Shown piece by piece: positions 22,918 to 34,918 of a stretch of DNA of 64,000 nucleotides (positions are counted from its first letter, which is position 1; each line of letters starts with the position of its first letter). Below the pieces are notes generated by a model that worked only from the letters and a program-made list of their open reading frames with translations, was not told where the DNA came from and did no database searches. The translations under genes were made by a program, and so were the position numbers. The stretch is from Benincasa hispida (taxonomy: Eukaryota; Streptophyta; Magnoliopsida; Cucurbitales; Cucurbitaceae): assembly GCF_009727055.1 (NCBI RefSeq), contig NC_052352.1:24465512-24529511 (forward strand). Reading direction: 5' to 3'.

Positions 22918-23883
22918 AAGATGGGAACTTCGCCCGGGGGTTCAAGACCCGGTTGCTTGTGAACCAGTTTGCTCGATGGAATAATGTAATAGATAGAAAT
23001 TTCATTCCAGTTTTGTGTTGGTTCATCCCGGTCCATTAATCCATAGTTTTATATATGCGATGTATGTTTTTTTTTATGTCATATAGTATGCACATATAGA
23101 TAAATCCTACCTTAGGTTATGCATTGGTCATGCATATCCTCTTTATTATAAGTGTTATGATTTAGAGAAGCATGATTTAAATTACGTAAGTGTATGCTCA
23201 TGCATCATATAATATAAGGGTTATATTTATGTATGCATTATTTATTAAGCGTTATAAATACCTTGTTGTGTGGCAATGTATGTTTTAGTTGTTTCTTTTA
23301 TAATGGTTATAAAATGAAATTAAAACTAAAATCAATAATAAAAGGTTAATGTGTAGAGAATCTATCTACAAGGGACCTTTTGTCTAAGGCAGGTTCTATC
23401 TAGGCTAGGGTATTTAAGATGTTGGTAACGGAACACCCTTACCTGAGAACCTACCTGAAAAGATGAATTAGATAAATTTGACGCATGCATGAAAGTTGAG
23501 GTCAGTCCATTAAGGAGTTTAATGTGACTACTGGAACTTGTTTTATTTCAAAGAAAAAAGTTGTTTTTGAGTAGACTTAATAAATGACTTAGATTATAAT
23601 CAGTACCCAGATTGTCTAAGTTAATAAATCCCTAGGTAGAACATTCAATGGGAGGCACTTGGGGCATTTGTTACTTCATTTAAACCTCTTGCATTTCTTC
23701 CTTATTGTCCACACTGTGAGATCTATCCTTGGCCTCGTGGCACCCTGGGAGTGTCCCCCTAAAGGATGGTGTTTGGGTAGGTCAATATCAAAGTGGATGG
23801 AAAGAATGTTCATAGTAAGTGGGAGCGGGAAGTGCGACAGCATATCTCATGGTCTCTCTCGTTGGATTAAATAAAGTTTCTGC
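22918..23883 (+). other. copia A untranslated leader, first part
   Basis: It resembles B's leader at 25860-27060: TTCGCCC...GGTTCAAGACC, TATATGCGATGTATG, an AACACCCTTACCTGAGAACC block, and a module with CTCGTGGCACCCTGGGAG and GGATGG (about 23730-23770). No gene is present. Element B is inserted at 23884. Confidence 0.7.
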
Positions 23884-25039
23884 TATTGGGATTGGTGTCC
23901 TAATTCTCCTAGAGTCTCATTGTTTGTAATGATTCACATTGTTTTATGAATAAAATAACTGTTATTTCATTTTGACATTTACTCATATCCAATAAACAAA
24001 GCTCCATGGTTATCTTATGTAAACTTAAGCATGTATATATGATATACAAGTGGATCATGCCTTAAGTGATAACCTAAATAGGTCTGTAGTATAAGGATTA
24101 AAATGGGATGCTTGATCCTGGTGATACTACGAATACGACCCGCTTTATAGAGGTTTGCAAGTGTTGTAAACTACTATAGATGGTAGATCCTAACCATTCA
24201 TGTGGAGACATGCGAGCAGGGTGTCCTATACAAAGAGTTTATATAAGACCGGACCACGAGATGACTAGACTCTGTATATAACGCCGTCGATACTGAAGAT
24301 TTACATCTCACCTAAACGACCATAGGTGACACGACCTTATTCCTGAGTATTTTGGGAACTCCTTCCTTTGAGGGCCATCCTTTGATTAGTATGGGTGAGA
24401 GTGGCTAGATTGCTAACTCAACATGCCTACCTTTTTGGGGACTTGTCTAATTTGGGAGCTGGGAACTCACTTACAAAAGATGGAATTCACTCCTTCCTCG
24501 AAGAAGGGGTAAGTAGAGAAATTGCTCCCTTAAGGGCTGATTCCGGGGCTTGAACATAGTGGCCACAACTTCTCTTTAGAAGAGAGGAATCAACCATAGT
24601 AGGACTATGACTTATGTTCATTAGAGGATTCAGTAGTAGTTAAGGAGTTAGATGTAACTTCAGGGGCATAACAGTTATTGGCCGAGTTGTACTTACGAGC
24701 GATCTGTAAATGGTAGTGCACTGTTGATTGGTTAAGATGGACACATAATATATCTATAGTAAGGAGAGTTTAGCTGTCGGTCTATAGTGGAATGCCTGAC
24801 TGTTAACGGATGGTGGATCTCGTGACTAAAGAGTTTTGTTAGTTATTCACGTACTGTTGAAGATGAGTCTGCAAAAGTGTGTTACTCTTGCCCTTGATCT
24901 TTTGTATAGCATGTTGTAATTTCTATTTTTTGCATTACTGTATGTTTCCATTTGTGATTGTAATTGTAAAGTTCATATACAATTGAAATTTGGAATGATC
25001 CTTCCACTGCTCATGGAAATCCTCAAATTCGATTTTCTT
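23884..25039 (+). repeat. copia B 5' LTR with internal deletion (1156 bp)
   Basis: It starts TATTGGGATTGGTGTCC (G to A at base 2 of TGTTGGG) and ends TTTTCTTCA. Compared with the 3' LTR it lacks about 0.9 kb between GTACTGTTG and AAGATGAGTCTG (about 24860), including the palindromic motif cluster. Confidence 0.85.
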
Positions 25040-25041
25040 CA

Positions 25042-25055
25042 ATTGGTATAAGAGC
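25042..25055 (+). other. copia B primer-binding site (tRNA-Met type)
   Basis: TGGTATAAGAGCCA, two or three bases after the LTR end, differs by one base from the usual plant copia primer site TGGTATCAGAGCCA, where initiator tRNA-Met primes reverse transcription. Confidence 0.75.
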
Positions 25056-27700
25056 CAGATTGTTATGATATTCCAAATTTCAATTCTGCTTTTACAGTCT
25101 TGGTGGGTTTTCTGCATTTGTGTTTAATTGTTAAGTGCATTTGTGGATGGAGTTGATGAATGTTTTCGGGTTTAATTGCCTTTATTTAAAGTTTTCTTCG
25201 ATTACAAAGTGTTAATTTTTGAGGGTCCCTATGTTTTTTGGGCGTAATTAACATGCAATCGAGTCTGTAATTCAAATAGTTTGAGTTAGTCGAGTCGTTC
25301 ATGATGAAGTTTCGAAGCATAGAGATTCGGTTCTCAATGAGGAAGAAGACCAAGAGTTAGTCGTATCGTGTAGCCTAAGGTAAACGATCATTGGGATTTA
25401 TCTAAGTGACCGTGTAGTATTTACTAAATGGTCATTTAGCAAATGCTAAACGATGGGGTAAATCGTTTACTCTATCCCATAGCGTTGGTTGCCCGATCGC
25501 GTAGCGTTGGAGGTAGACGATCGTAGTGGTAGCATGTGATGCTCATCGTTTAGTAAAAAGCGTGCGCTAAACGATCATGTAGTTAGCAAGACTCATCACT
25601 TAGTTACTACCTACATGATCACGCAGTATACGACACGAAGGCACTCGCTAAGCAATTGTTTAGACGATGGTGCTTTGTCACATCGTAGTCGTTTAGATGA
25701 TCGCATAAGGCTGGCATTATGTGGAGCGCACTAGTCGATCACGTACCTCGGGCTTCATCGCTTAGTAAAATGTACACGATCGTTGCTAAACGATTGTTTA
25801 GCTCTAGGAGCGTTGATAAACGATAGAGAAAATTATTTGTTCTTTCGTGTAGACGATTGTGGGGAGTTTAGTACATGATGGTTCGAGATGCGTTGCTTCG
25901 CCCAGACGGTTCAAGACTCGGTTCGCCTGTTTGAATCGGAGACTCCTTGGTTTTTTAATAGTTAGCTTTAATTTTTGTGGATTTAAGGCAATTTTACCTA
26001 GTTCATCAACATTTGTTTATTATACATGCGATGTATGGTGCTTATATGGCAAAGTGTTTGACATATAGTTTAAAAACCCACCTTAGGGTGTGCAATCATT
26101 CATGCATCATGTATTATAAATGTTATAATCTAGCATGAAGAATTTACATGAAAGCATGCGCATGCACCATGAAATATAAGAGTTATATTTATGCATGCAG
26201 TAAGCATATTCATACATCATCTTTATATTATAAGCGTTGTAGTATAAGGGTGAATGGAAACATGGTTTGCTTGGTTCGTTGCTTGTTTGTATAAGAGTTA
26301 TATAAAAAGGTAGCAATGAATGAACGCTGCATGGAGCATGACACTTAGGCTGTTTATAATCGTTATGAATGCCTTGCATGTGTTAGCTTAGCATTGCGGT
26401 TTTAGTTATTTTCGTTTATAAGTGTTATAAAGAAAATTAGAACTAAAATCAATAAGAAAGAGTTATATGTTGACTTAGGGTGAACTCAATTTTTTTTTAA
26501 AAAAGGATTTTAAAATTGGATTGAGATAGACCTAAGTTCAAATGGTTCTAAAGAGTTTAGTAATTTAGATTAATCTTTTAAATTTAGTTTAGTAGGATTG
26601 GCATAAAAGATTAAATTTTTTTAAATCTATCTATAAGGAACCTTTTATCTAAAGTGGGTTCTGTCTAGGCTGGGGTTCTTAAGTTGACGGAAACGTAACA
26701 CCCCTACCTGGGAACCTACCTGGAAAGGTGAATTAGATAGATTTTCAACAAGCATGCGACAATTTGGTCAAAGACTCCATTAAAGAGTTTAATGGATGAT
26801 GATTAAAAGTTGTTTAACTATCCAAGGTAAAAGTTACTTTTGTGCAAACCTAAAAGTCACTTAGTTAAAATCCTTAGCCATGTTTTTTCTAAGTAAACTA
26901 AACCTTAGGTTATAAATTACTCAGTGGGAGGAAGAGCTGTATCTGATATGTCTATGATTCTACTCACGTTTCTCCCTGAATGTTCACATTGTGAGATTCA
27001 TGCTTGGCTTCGTGGTTCCTTGGGAGCATCCCCCTTCGGATGGTGTTTGCATGAGTCAATATCAAGGTGGACGGAGAGAGTGTTTATAGTAAATAGATGA
27101 TGGTGTGTGTCAACACGTCCTATGGTCTCTGTCATTGGTTCACACCATGAGATTATTTTGTACTTCCCTCGTGGCGCCCTCGGAGCATCCCCCTTTGGAT
27201 GGGTTTTGTGCAGTTGGTCAAGATCAAGGTGAACTCCATAAATGGATATGGCCGCTTTATGTTTTTCCCCAATCAAATTTTTTCCTTTTGGATTGGCTGC
27301 TTGGGGCGGATCTCTAGGGCCTAAAATGGCGGGTCACATTTACGGGAGATTTTTAAGTAAGTTAAGGATCTCTTTGCCAAATCAATAATGGCTAGTCTTT
27401 ATAAAAACAAGAGTTGTTGTAATATTAATGACTGGTTGAGAACTTCTCAATTCAGAGAAGGGATAATTGACCTCCCTTCGGCGGCTTTTGTCCTAAACCT
27501 TTGAAGCGTCATTGCTAAACTAGATGTCACACAGGGTTCATATTAGTTTTGCTAAAACCTTATTGGATGTTTTTTTTTTCAACGGGTATTTTTTTAAAAC
27601 CTAACATAGGTCAATGTGTTTTTCTTTTTAGTAACTTGTTAGTATTTCTGTTTAGTGCTTTTATTATGACCAAATACATATAGTGGAAAGAATCGTGTAC
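25056..27700 (+). other. copia B untranslated leader (2.6 kb)
   Basis: Non-coding sequence between the primer site and gag. It holds a motif cluster (25376-25860), ACACCCCTACCTGGGAACC (about 26698), and two copies of a module with a cctcgtgg...ggagcatccccctt.ggatgg pattern at about 26990-27090 and 27150-27245. Short open frames here have no recognisable features. Confidence 0.65.
25376..25880 (+). repeat. palindromic CTAAACGAT motif cluster in copia B leader
   Basis: This is the densest cluster in the window. Copies include GCTAAACGATCATGTAG, AGACGATCGTAGTGG, ACACGATCG and GCTAAACGATTGTTTAGC, spread over about 480 bp in both orientations. It lies outside the LTR, unlike the other clusters. 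Confidence 0.8.
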
Positions 27701-27990
27701 AAAATATTTCGTGGCAAATGACCTTGAATTTGTCATGGTTGAGGAGTGTCCTCAAGTCCCGACCCTTGATGCACCGCGAAGTGTTCACAATGCATATAAG
27801 GTGTGGATGAAGGCTAATTCATTGGCCCGGCTTCATATTTTGGCTAACATACCTGATGTTTTGGCCAAAAGCGTTGAGAACATGGTCATTGTACGCGAGA
27901 TCATGGATTCGTTGCAAGATTTTTTTGAATATTAGTTCTTACTTTTTGAGCATAAAGGGATAGATGACAAAACCAGTAGTTTCAGTTGTT
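27700..27990 (+). pseudogene. copia B gag remnant (broken)
   Basis: It encodes LEFVMVEECPQVPTLDAPRS and ARLHILANIPDVLAKSVENM, the N-terminal part of the same Gag as element A (VLTKDCPPIPPQDA, ARAYILASLSDVLAKNHEPM). The first about 30 residues are missing. After a stop at 27933-27935 the middle and the zinc-knuckle region are deleted, so the sequence runs almost directly into the protease. It would be the RNA-packaging protein; this copy is dead. Confidence 0.75.
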
Positions 27991-29455
27991 CTGACATTGA
28001 TCCCACTACTCTCCAAAAGAGAAGGAAAGACAGTAAATCTGATTTATTGGTCTTGGAGACGTGTTTGGTAGAAAATGATGATTCTGCTTGGATCTTAGAT
28101 TCAAGTGCTACCAACCATGTCAGTTCCTCTTACCAAGGATTCAGTTCCTGGAAAACGTTGCCACAAGGAGAGATGACTCTATAAGTCGGTACTGGTGAGG
28201 TTCTTTCAGCTGTTGCTGTAGGCAGGCTGAAGTTATTTGTTGACAAGAACGTTATCTGTTACTGGATAATGTTTTTGTAGTTCCTCATATTAAAAGGAAC
28301 TTTTCTTGTCTCATTGAACAAGGGTATATCGTCTCATTTTTTGAGAATAAAATGTTTATTTTCAAGAATGGAATGGAGATTGATTATGGTTCAATGGAAA
28401 GTAACTTATATGTACTAAGGCCATTAGTCATAAAAGCCTTGTTTAACATTGAAATGTTCAGTATGGCAACAACAGCTAAAAGACTAGAGATTTCTCTTAA
28501 AGAAAACAACCATCTTTGGCATCTAAGGTTAGGTCACATCAACCTCAATAGGATTGAAAAGTTGGTGAAAAGTGAACTTCTAAAGAGTTTAAAAGAAAAC
28601 TCCTTGTCGATGTGTGAATCATCCCTCAAAGGCAAGATGACCAAACGACCTTTTACTAGAAAAGGTTACAGAGCCAAGGAAGCCTTGGAACTTATACATT
28701 CAGACCTTTGTGGTCCGATGAATGTTAGAGCTCAAGGTGGGTATGAATATTTTATCTCTTTCATAGATGATTATTCAAGATATAGGTATCTCTACTCAAT
28801 GCAACATAAGTCTGAAGCCCTTAACAAGTTCAAGGTGTATAAGGCTGAAGTTGAAAAATTGTTAGGTAAGAAGATAAAAACACTATGATCTGATCGTGGT
28901 GGAGAGTATATAGACCTCCAATTCCAGAACTATATGATAGAACATGGGATTGCTTCCCAACTCTCGGCCCCTGGTATACCTCAGTAGAATAGTGTATCAG
29001 AAAGGAGAAACAGAACGTTGTTGGACATGGTTTGTCTATGATGAGTTATGCTTATCTTCCAGATTCGTTTTGGAGTTATGTAGTGCAGACTGCATGTTAT
29101 ATGCTGAACAACGTTCCCTCGAAAAGTGTTTCTGAAACACCTTTTGAGTTGTGGAAAGGCCGTAAAGGTAGTTTATGCCACTTTAGGATTTGGGGCTGTC
29201 CGACACATGTGCTAGTGTCTAACCCAAAGAAGTTGGAACCGTGTTTGAAGGTTTGCCTCTTTGTTGGCTACCCTAAGGAAACGAGAGGCGGATACTTCTA
29301 TGATCCAAGTGAGAATAAAGTATTTGTTTCTACAAAGTCTATCTTCTTGGAAAAAGAACACATTCGGGATCATAAGCCACGGAGTAAGCTCGTTTTGCAT
29401 GAGATTTCTAGTGAGACTGAGACTGTTGAGAGTTTAACAAGAGTACTTGAATAGG
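27990..29455 (+). pseudogene. copia B protease and integrase (broken)
   Basis: The protease active site reads DSSATNH where copia family members have DSGATNH, so the Gly is lost. A stop lies near 28183. GAG-pre-integrase (LWHLRLGHINLNRIEKLVKS, about 28516-28575) and the integrase core follow, with LIHSDLCGPMNV (first Asp kept), SFIDDYSRYRYLY, then TGA at 28886-28888 just before SDRGGEY. The Glu region SERRNRTLLDM and FWSYVVQTACYMLNNVPSKS continue in a shifted frame. The C-terminus CLFVGYPKETRGGYFYDPSE (about 29250-29310) is well preserved, up to a stop at 29452. Confidence 0.8.
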
Positions 29456-30663
29456 CTGACAGATTAACAAGAGTTGTTGAGGTTGGAACATCTAGTCAAC
29501 CAGGTCAAGAGTTGAGATTGCCTCGACGTAGTGGGAGGGTTATGAACCCACTGGATCGCTACATGGGTTTGACTGAAGCCCAAAACATCATTTCAAATGA
29601 TGGGGTCGAGGATCCGTTGTCTTTTAAGAAAGCAATGGAGGATGTTGACAAGGATGAATGGATTAAAGCCATGAACCAGGAAATGGGGTCCATGTACTTC
29701 AATAATGTCTGAGAGCTTGTTGATCCACCTAATGGGGTAAGACCCATTGGATGTAAGTGGATCTATAAGCGAAAGAGAGGTGTAGATGAAAAGGTGCAAA
29801 CCTTTAAGGCTCGACTTGTGGCAAAGGGTTATACCTAGGTTGAGGAGGCTGATTATGAGTAAACTTTCTCACCTGTTGTCATGCTCAAGTATATCCGGAT
29901 ACTCCTGTCCATAGCCACATTTTTATGATTATGAAATATGAAAAATGGATGTCAAAACTGCCTTTCTTAATGGTAATCTTGAGAAGACCATCTATATGAC
30001 TCAACTAGAGGGGTTCATAGTTCCAGATCAAGAGCGAAAAGTTTGCAAGATTAATACGTCCATTTATGGGCTGAAACAAGCATCTAGATCATGGAACATC
30101 AGATTTGACACTGCGGTCAAGTCATTTGACTTTGATCAGAACATTGATGAGCCTTGTGTTTACAAGAAGATCATCAACAGCTCAGTAGCTTTCCTGGTAC
30201 TGTATGTGAATGATATTCTACTCATTAGGAATGATGTAGGGTATCTAACTGACATTAAAAAATGGCTAGCTTCCTAGTTCAGAATGAAAGATTTGGGTGA
30301 GGCACAGTATGTTCTAAGGATCCATATCATTTGGGATCGTAAGAACAAACGGTTAGCCCTATCTCAGACATCGTACATCGATCAAATGTTGATCAGGTAC
30401 CGGATGCAGGATTCCAAGAGGGGTTTATTACCTTTCAGGCATGGAATCGTTTTGTCTAAGGACTTCAGGCATGAAATTGTTTTGTCTAAGGATCAATGTC
30501 TTAAAACACCTCAAGAGGTTGAGGAGATGAGACAGATTTTCTATGCTTCAGCTGTAAGAAGCTTGATGTATGCAATGTTGTGTACCAGACCCGACATTTG
30601 CTATGCAGTAGGGATTGTCAGTCGGTATCAGTTCAATCCAGGATTTCATCATTGGACGACGAC
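29455..30663 (+). pseudogene. copia B reverse transcriptase (broken)
   Basis: RT motifs: FKKAMEDVDKDEWIKAMNQE (about 29622), [14 protein letters not shown] (about 29757), MDVKTAFLNGNLEKTIYMTQ (29945), INTSIYGLKQASRSWN (about 30050) and the catalytic box at 30203-30214. The box reads YVND instead of YVDD, a substitution of a metal-binding Asp. Stops occur near 29710, 29836, 29860 and 30274. The end (GSVSRYQ-type region, about 30600-30655) is cut at 30663 by an insertion and resumes at 32712. Confidence 0.82.
30659..30663 (+). repeat. left TSD of insert 3a (ACGAC)
   Basis: ACGAC pairs with GCGAC at 32712-32716. The original B sequence is inferred as TGGACG-GCGAC-CAAG, so one base has changed in the left copy. 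Confidence 0.65.
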
Positions 30664-32711
30664 TGACAACAACTGAAATTTCGTGGATGCAATATGCGAT
30701 GCATGTACTTAATGTATACGTTGATTATCATGCGTTGGAATGACTTTGCGTTAATAAATGTATGCGATGACCATGAGCCTTGTCACAAGTTTTCTTACGC
30801 TCACGCGAAGTATAATGTGAATGCAAGTTTCTCGGGTGATCCGAGGTCGAACTTAGGGACTTGTAGCTAGATGAATGCGGTAATGTGCGTGTGGCGGTTG
30901 AATAAAAGAATGGATGGGAGGTTTCTATGCTAACACTACTCCTACTCCTAACAGACAACACAATGAAAATATGAGTGAGAGGTAGAGACACGACAATTCT
31001 TGACATGAAATAAATGGATGAAAAAATAGATAAAATGTGGAGATGTCTTCTTTGCAATACTTAAGAGTGACTACAAGGGCAACCTTAGTCAAGCAAGCCA
31101 TGTGATCATGCTACACACACTTGAGCCTAACTCTAGGACGTATGCGATGTCTCTGCGATATTACTGAGAAGCCTATGCCGGCCTAAACCTCCATAACCCG
31201 CTCACGTGCTCTCGTCGCATGAGTGTGATAGCTGCATACCACCGTATTCTACTTCCTGGATGCATGCAATATCCTATTCATAGGGTGCATACGCTGTGTG
31301 ATAACAAACAGAGCTTATCTCTAAGTTCCCCATTCTCGCTTATGCATTCCAATCTGCTCTCTCGAGTCTTAGATTTGGATTTTAGACTACTCTCTCAAGT
31401 ATGCCTAAATGATGAATGAAGCGCTCATAAGACAAGGTAACTGCATAAACTTTGCTGACATAAGATTATTCCTATCTCTAGTGAACAATAGCTTACATTG
31501 CTTAATGCGACCAACCACTTACCTTCTCGGGCAGTTAGCTGTTGCTAACTTTACTCATAGACAAGCGTTGCATCTGCCTATAGGCAGGCGTTGCTACAGC
31601 TTCACACTAAACAAATAAGGTTTACTCACACATTCACGCAACGCACACCTCTCGGTGGTTTGCTACATGCTTCATATCCCTAACCCACATGACTAAGTAT
31701 GCGATACTCTAGCAATCTCACTAAGTGATGTAATGAAAGTTAAAGATGCTGAGAAAAGAAGATGGAGATGGAGTCGAAGAAAACACATAAATGCATTGAA
31801 CACATCATGTATTAATTCCTTAATCACAAAATGTAATACAATACAATATAAGAAAAAGAAGAGAAAATGAAATGACTGGCTGGAAGCAATGACTTGCTTC
31901 CAATGGATGTGCGTCAAGGCTGCCGGTGGTGCCATGGATGGGTGGAGGAGCTCACTCTCTCGAGATCTAGCTCCAGTTGTCACTCAGAATGGATGGAGGA
32001 GGTGAAAGAACTCTTAAGCTTCTTCTCACGCATTTTTCTGGATCGCAAGGATAAACCCTGGATCCACCCTAAGACGAACCTCAGGCGAAAACTCCTAGAT
32101 AAGTTGAAATTCTACTCATCGGCTTCTTTGTATAGAGCCTGGATCGCCGACAGCATTAATGGAATGCTCTGTTCTTTTTGAATCTCTGCTGCTAACGGCA
32201 TGGTAGGTGAAATGTCAACATTAACTTTTGATTTTCCTGAGATGTATGTTGATGTGTTCATTCCACCAACCTTGCGTTGATCCCATTAGTATGTGTTATC
32301 ATGTAGCCGCAATCATGCAGTGACTGCATTCACTTAATACCGCAACTCTACACTATGACTGCAATCGCTTGACGAGTGCAAATCCCATGCAATGGACGCA
32401 TGCGGCTGATTACCGAAACACCCATGAGTTGATCGAATGCGTTCGCCTTTGTGATGGAGAGTTTCTCCATATGCGGTCGTTTATGCAGTGGTCTGGCTTT
32501 TGCGTTTGCATCCACTTCCTGTGTTAGCTACAAAAATAGAACATTGAACTCATAATAACGTATAATAATGGGTTAACCGAGATTCATCATGTTGAACGAC
32601 GCAAACTCATTTTCTTATGAATTCCTAACATAATCGTCGCATATTCTGCTTATCAGCACTCATAATTCTAAATAAAAGGCCTAAGATGACATGGATTTCT
32701 GCATGTCATTA
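30664..32711. mobile_element. solo-LTR-like insert 3a (2048 bp), non-coding
   Basis: It starts TGACAACAACTG and ends GCATGTCATTA, splitting B's RNase H region so that ACCAAGACGATCCTCAAG continues the gene afterwards. It is rich in ATGCGATG-type words and encodes nothing recognisable. Its middle (31100-31450) is clearly related to 51080-51330 in gypsy D (GATGCATGC, CTACTCTYTCAAGTA, GATGAATGAAGC). TG...TCA-type ends and 5-bp TSDs suggest a solo LTR of a third family. Confidence 0.7.
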
Positions 32712-33290
32712 GCGACCAAGACGATCCTCAAGTATCTTCAGAGAATGAGGGACCACATGCTCGTGTATGGAGATGAGGATCTGATCCTTACAAGATACGC
32801 GGACTCTGACTTTCAAACCGATAGAGATTCTAAAAAATCGACATGGTGGTCAGTGTTTACTTTAAATAGGGGGTTGTAGTATGGAAAAGCATCAAGCAAG
32901 GATGCATCGTGGACTCCACTATGGAAGCCGAATATGTAGCTTCTTGTGAAGCAGCTAAGGAAGCTATTTGGCTGAGGAAATTCCTTTCAGATTTGGAAGT
33001 TGTTCCAAATATGGATTTGCCTATCACTCTTTATTGTGATAACAACGGGGCTATGGCAAATTCAAAGGAGCCTCAAAGTCATCGTCGGGGTAAGCATATA
33101 GAACGAAAATACCACTCAATCAGGGAGATTGTGCATCATGGTGATGTAATAGTCACGAAGATCACGTTGGAGCACAACTGTTGCTAATCCCTTTACAAAG
33201 ACTCTCACGGCTAAAGTGTTGAAGGGTCACCTGGAGAGTCTGGATGTTCGAGACATGCGACATCTTTTCTAGGGCAAGTGGGAGATGATA
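32712..33290 (+). pseudogene. copia B RNase H (broken)
   Basis: It continues from the RT after the insert: TKTILKYLQRMRDHMLVYG (about 32716-32775), SDFQTDRDSKKST, then STMEAEYVASCEAAKEAIWL (about 32912) and YCDNNGAMANSKEPQSHRRG (about 33031), KHIERKYHSIREIVH (about 33090). Stops occur at 32877 and near 33186. It would degrade the RNA strand of the RNA-DNA hybrid during element replication. Confidence 0.82.
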
Positions 33291-33365
33291 CTGGGGTATG
33301 CCCTAGTTTATTGTATATTGCACATGTTTTCTATTGTATTGTACATTAGTCTCTCGAGGCATTAG

Positions 33366-33379
33366 GACAAGTGGGAGAT
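33366..33379 (+). other. copia B polypurine tract
   Basis: ACAAGTGGGAGAT directly before TGTTGGGATTGG of the 3' LTR; the same tract precedes A's 3' LTR at about 45132-45145. Confidence 0.75.
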
Positions 33380-34918
33380 TGTTGGGATTGGTGTCCTAAT
33401 TCTCTCAGATTCTCGTTGTTTGTAATGATACACATTGTTTTATGAATAAAATCACCGTTATTTCATTCTGGCATCTACTCATATCCACTAAACAAAGCTC
33501 CATGGTTATCTTTGGAAGAGAGGACTCAGTCATAGTAGGACTATGACTTATGTTCATTAGAGAATTCAGAGGGACTTAAGGAGTTAGATGTAACTATAGG
33601 GGCATAATGGTTATTGGCTGAGCTATACTCATGAGCGATCTGTGAAGGTTTGTCGCACTGTTGATTGGTTAAGATGGACACATAATATATCTGTAGTAAA
33701 AAGAGTTTAGCTGTCGGTCTTTAGTGAATTTCCTGGCAGTTAACGGATGGTGGATCTCGTGACTAAAGCGTTTAGTCAGTTATTCACGTACCATTGGAGC
33801 TTCGAGCTACAGGTCCATAAGGTCCCCTTGGTAGCTCAATGGATTCAAGTTGAGGATCAGTTCTTGGTGTTGATTTGAATTGTTAAAATTGACAAGAGGT
33901 AATTCAATTATATATGATATGATTGGTATGATGTATGAGATACATCTAATGGAGGATTAATATAAATGAGATTTACATTAAATGCCATGGGATAGAAAAA
34001 GAGCTATGATTTGTATGTTTCATGAGATGTATTAATATTATAGGTTATAAATATAGTATGATAAGTTGGTTATCATTTATATTTATAATAATATTAATTA
34101 TTGGATAATTATCTCTTTTTCTCTAATAACCAATTGAGTGGGAGGTTATTGGTGGTTTCATGGTAACCGTGAGATAAAAGGAAAAATGTTTTCCTAACTT
34201 TAGTAAGATTGGCAAAGAAGTCAATTTGAGATTTTCAATCTCGAAAATTACTCATGGAGAGTTGTCAAGTAAATTAGATTTATTAAGCGACAGCTTGGAG
34301 TTAACTAAATGATCGTGGAATATTCTTAGGCGATAGACACTCAACTAAGCGATGAGCTAAACAATCGCATAACTTTTTCTAGACGATCGCTAGTTTTTCC
34401 TAAACGATTGGGCATCGACCTATACGATAGGTTCTTCCATCTCCCACTTACTCAATCATTTACATGATTGTGTTTCCTCCAGTTTTCTACCTCAATCCAA
34501 GTCCACACAGAGCCCACCCTCTGGATTCTCACACCGAGAATACCAAGGTAACCTTTATGGTGGTGTCATACTCAACTCGACACTGTCGAGGTTCTGTGGA
34601 GGCCGTTTATGGTGTTCGTGACTTTGGCGATCGCTTAGTTCGAGTGCGCGGTATTCGTGTAGTGTAGCGGTCATGTTGGATGAGCGTTTGTGTGATGATG
34701 TGTTGTTGTGATCGAGTATTCATGATCAAGGAGCTTGAAGATGAGTCTGTAAAAGTGTGGTACTCTTGCCCTTGATCTTTTGTATAGCATGCTATAATTT
34801 CTATTTTTGCATAACTGTATGTTTTCGTTTGTGATTATAATTGTAAAGTTCATATACAATTGAAATTTGGAATGATCCTTCCACTGCTCATGGAAATCCT
34901 TGTGTTCAATTTCCTTCA
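33380..34918 (+). repeat. copia B 3' LTR with a different internal deletion (1539 bp)
   Basis: It starts TGTTGGGATTGGTGTCC and ends CAATTTCCTTCA. It lacks about 550 bp present in the 5' LTR (24020-24565; the join is at TTATCTTTGGAAGAG, about 33510) but keeps the 0.9 kb the 5' LTR has lost, including a motif cluster at 34288-34460. Confidence 0.85.
34288..34460 (+). repeat. palindromic ACGATCG motif cluster in copia B 3' LTR
   Basis: Copies include TAAATGATCG, AGCGATGAGCTAAACAATCG, AGACGATCGCTAG and CTAAACGATTG. As in element A it sits just upstream of a CTTTGGATTCTCAC-type block (CTCTGGATTCTCACACC). Confidence 0.75.

Larger units (their letters stand above)
23884..34918 (+). mobile_element. 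Ty1/copia element B (11.0 kb) inserted in A's leader
   Basis: It has LTRs at both ends (23884-25039 and 33380-34918), a tRNA-Met-type primer-binding site after the 5' LTR, a long leader, broken gag-pol, and a polypurine tract before the 3' LTR. The flanks are TCTGC (23879-23883) and TCTAC (34919-34923), a TSD with one mismatch. A solo-LTR-like insert (30664-32711) splits the RNase H region. Confidence 0.88.

Noticed and set aside
22918..23000. tRNA-like text GGTTCAAGACCCGG in copia A leader, suggesting a tRNA gene
   Set aside because: It resembles a T-arm/B-box, but no matching acceptor, D or anticodon arms were found, and the same region in B (TTCGCCCAGACGGTTCAAGA) has diverged.
30664..32711. 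Insert 3a as a Helitron
   Set aside because: A 5-bp flanking duplication and TG-type end fit an LTR-derived insert better; no CTRR end with hairpin or A/T insertion site was seen.
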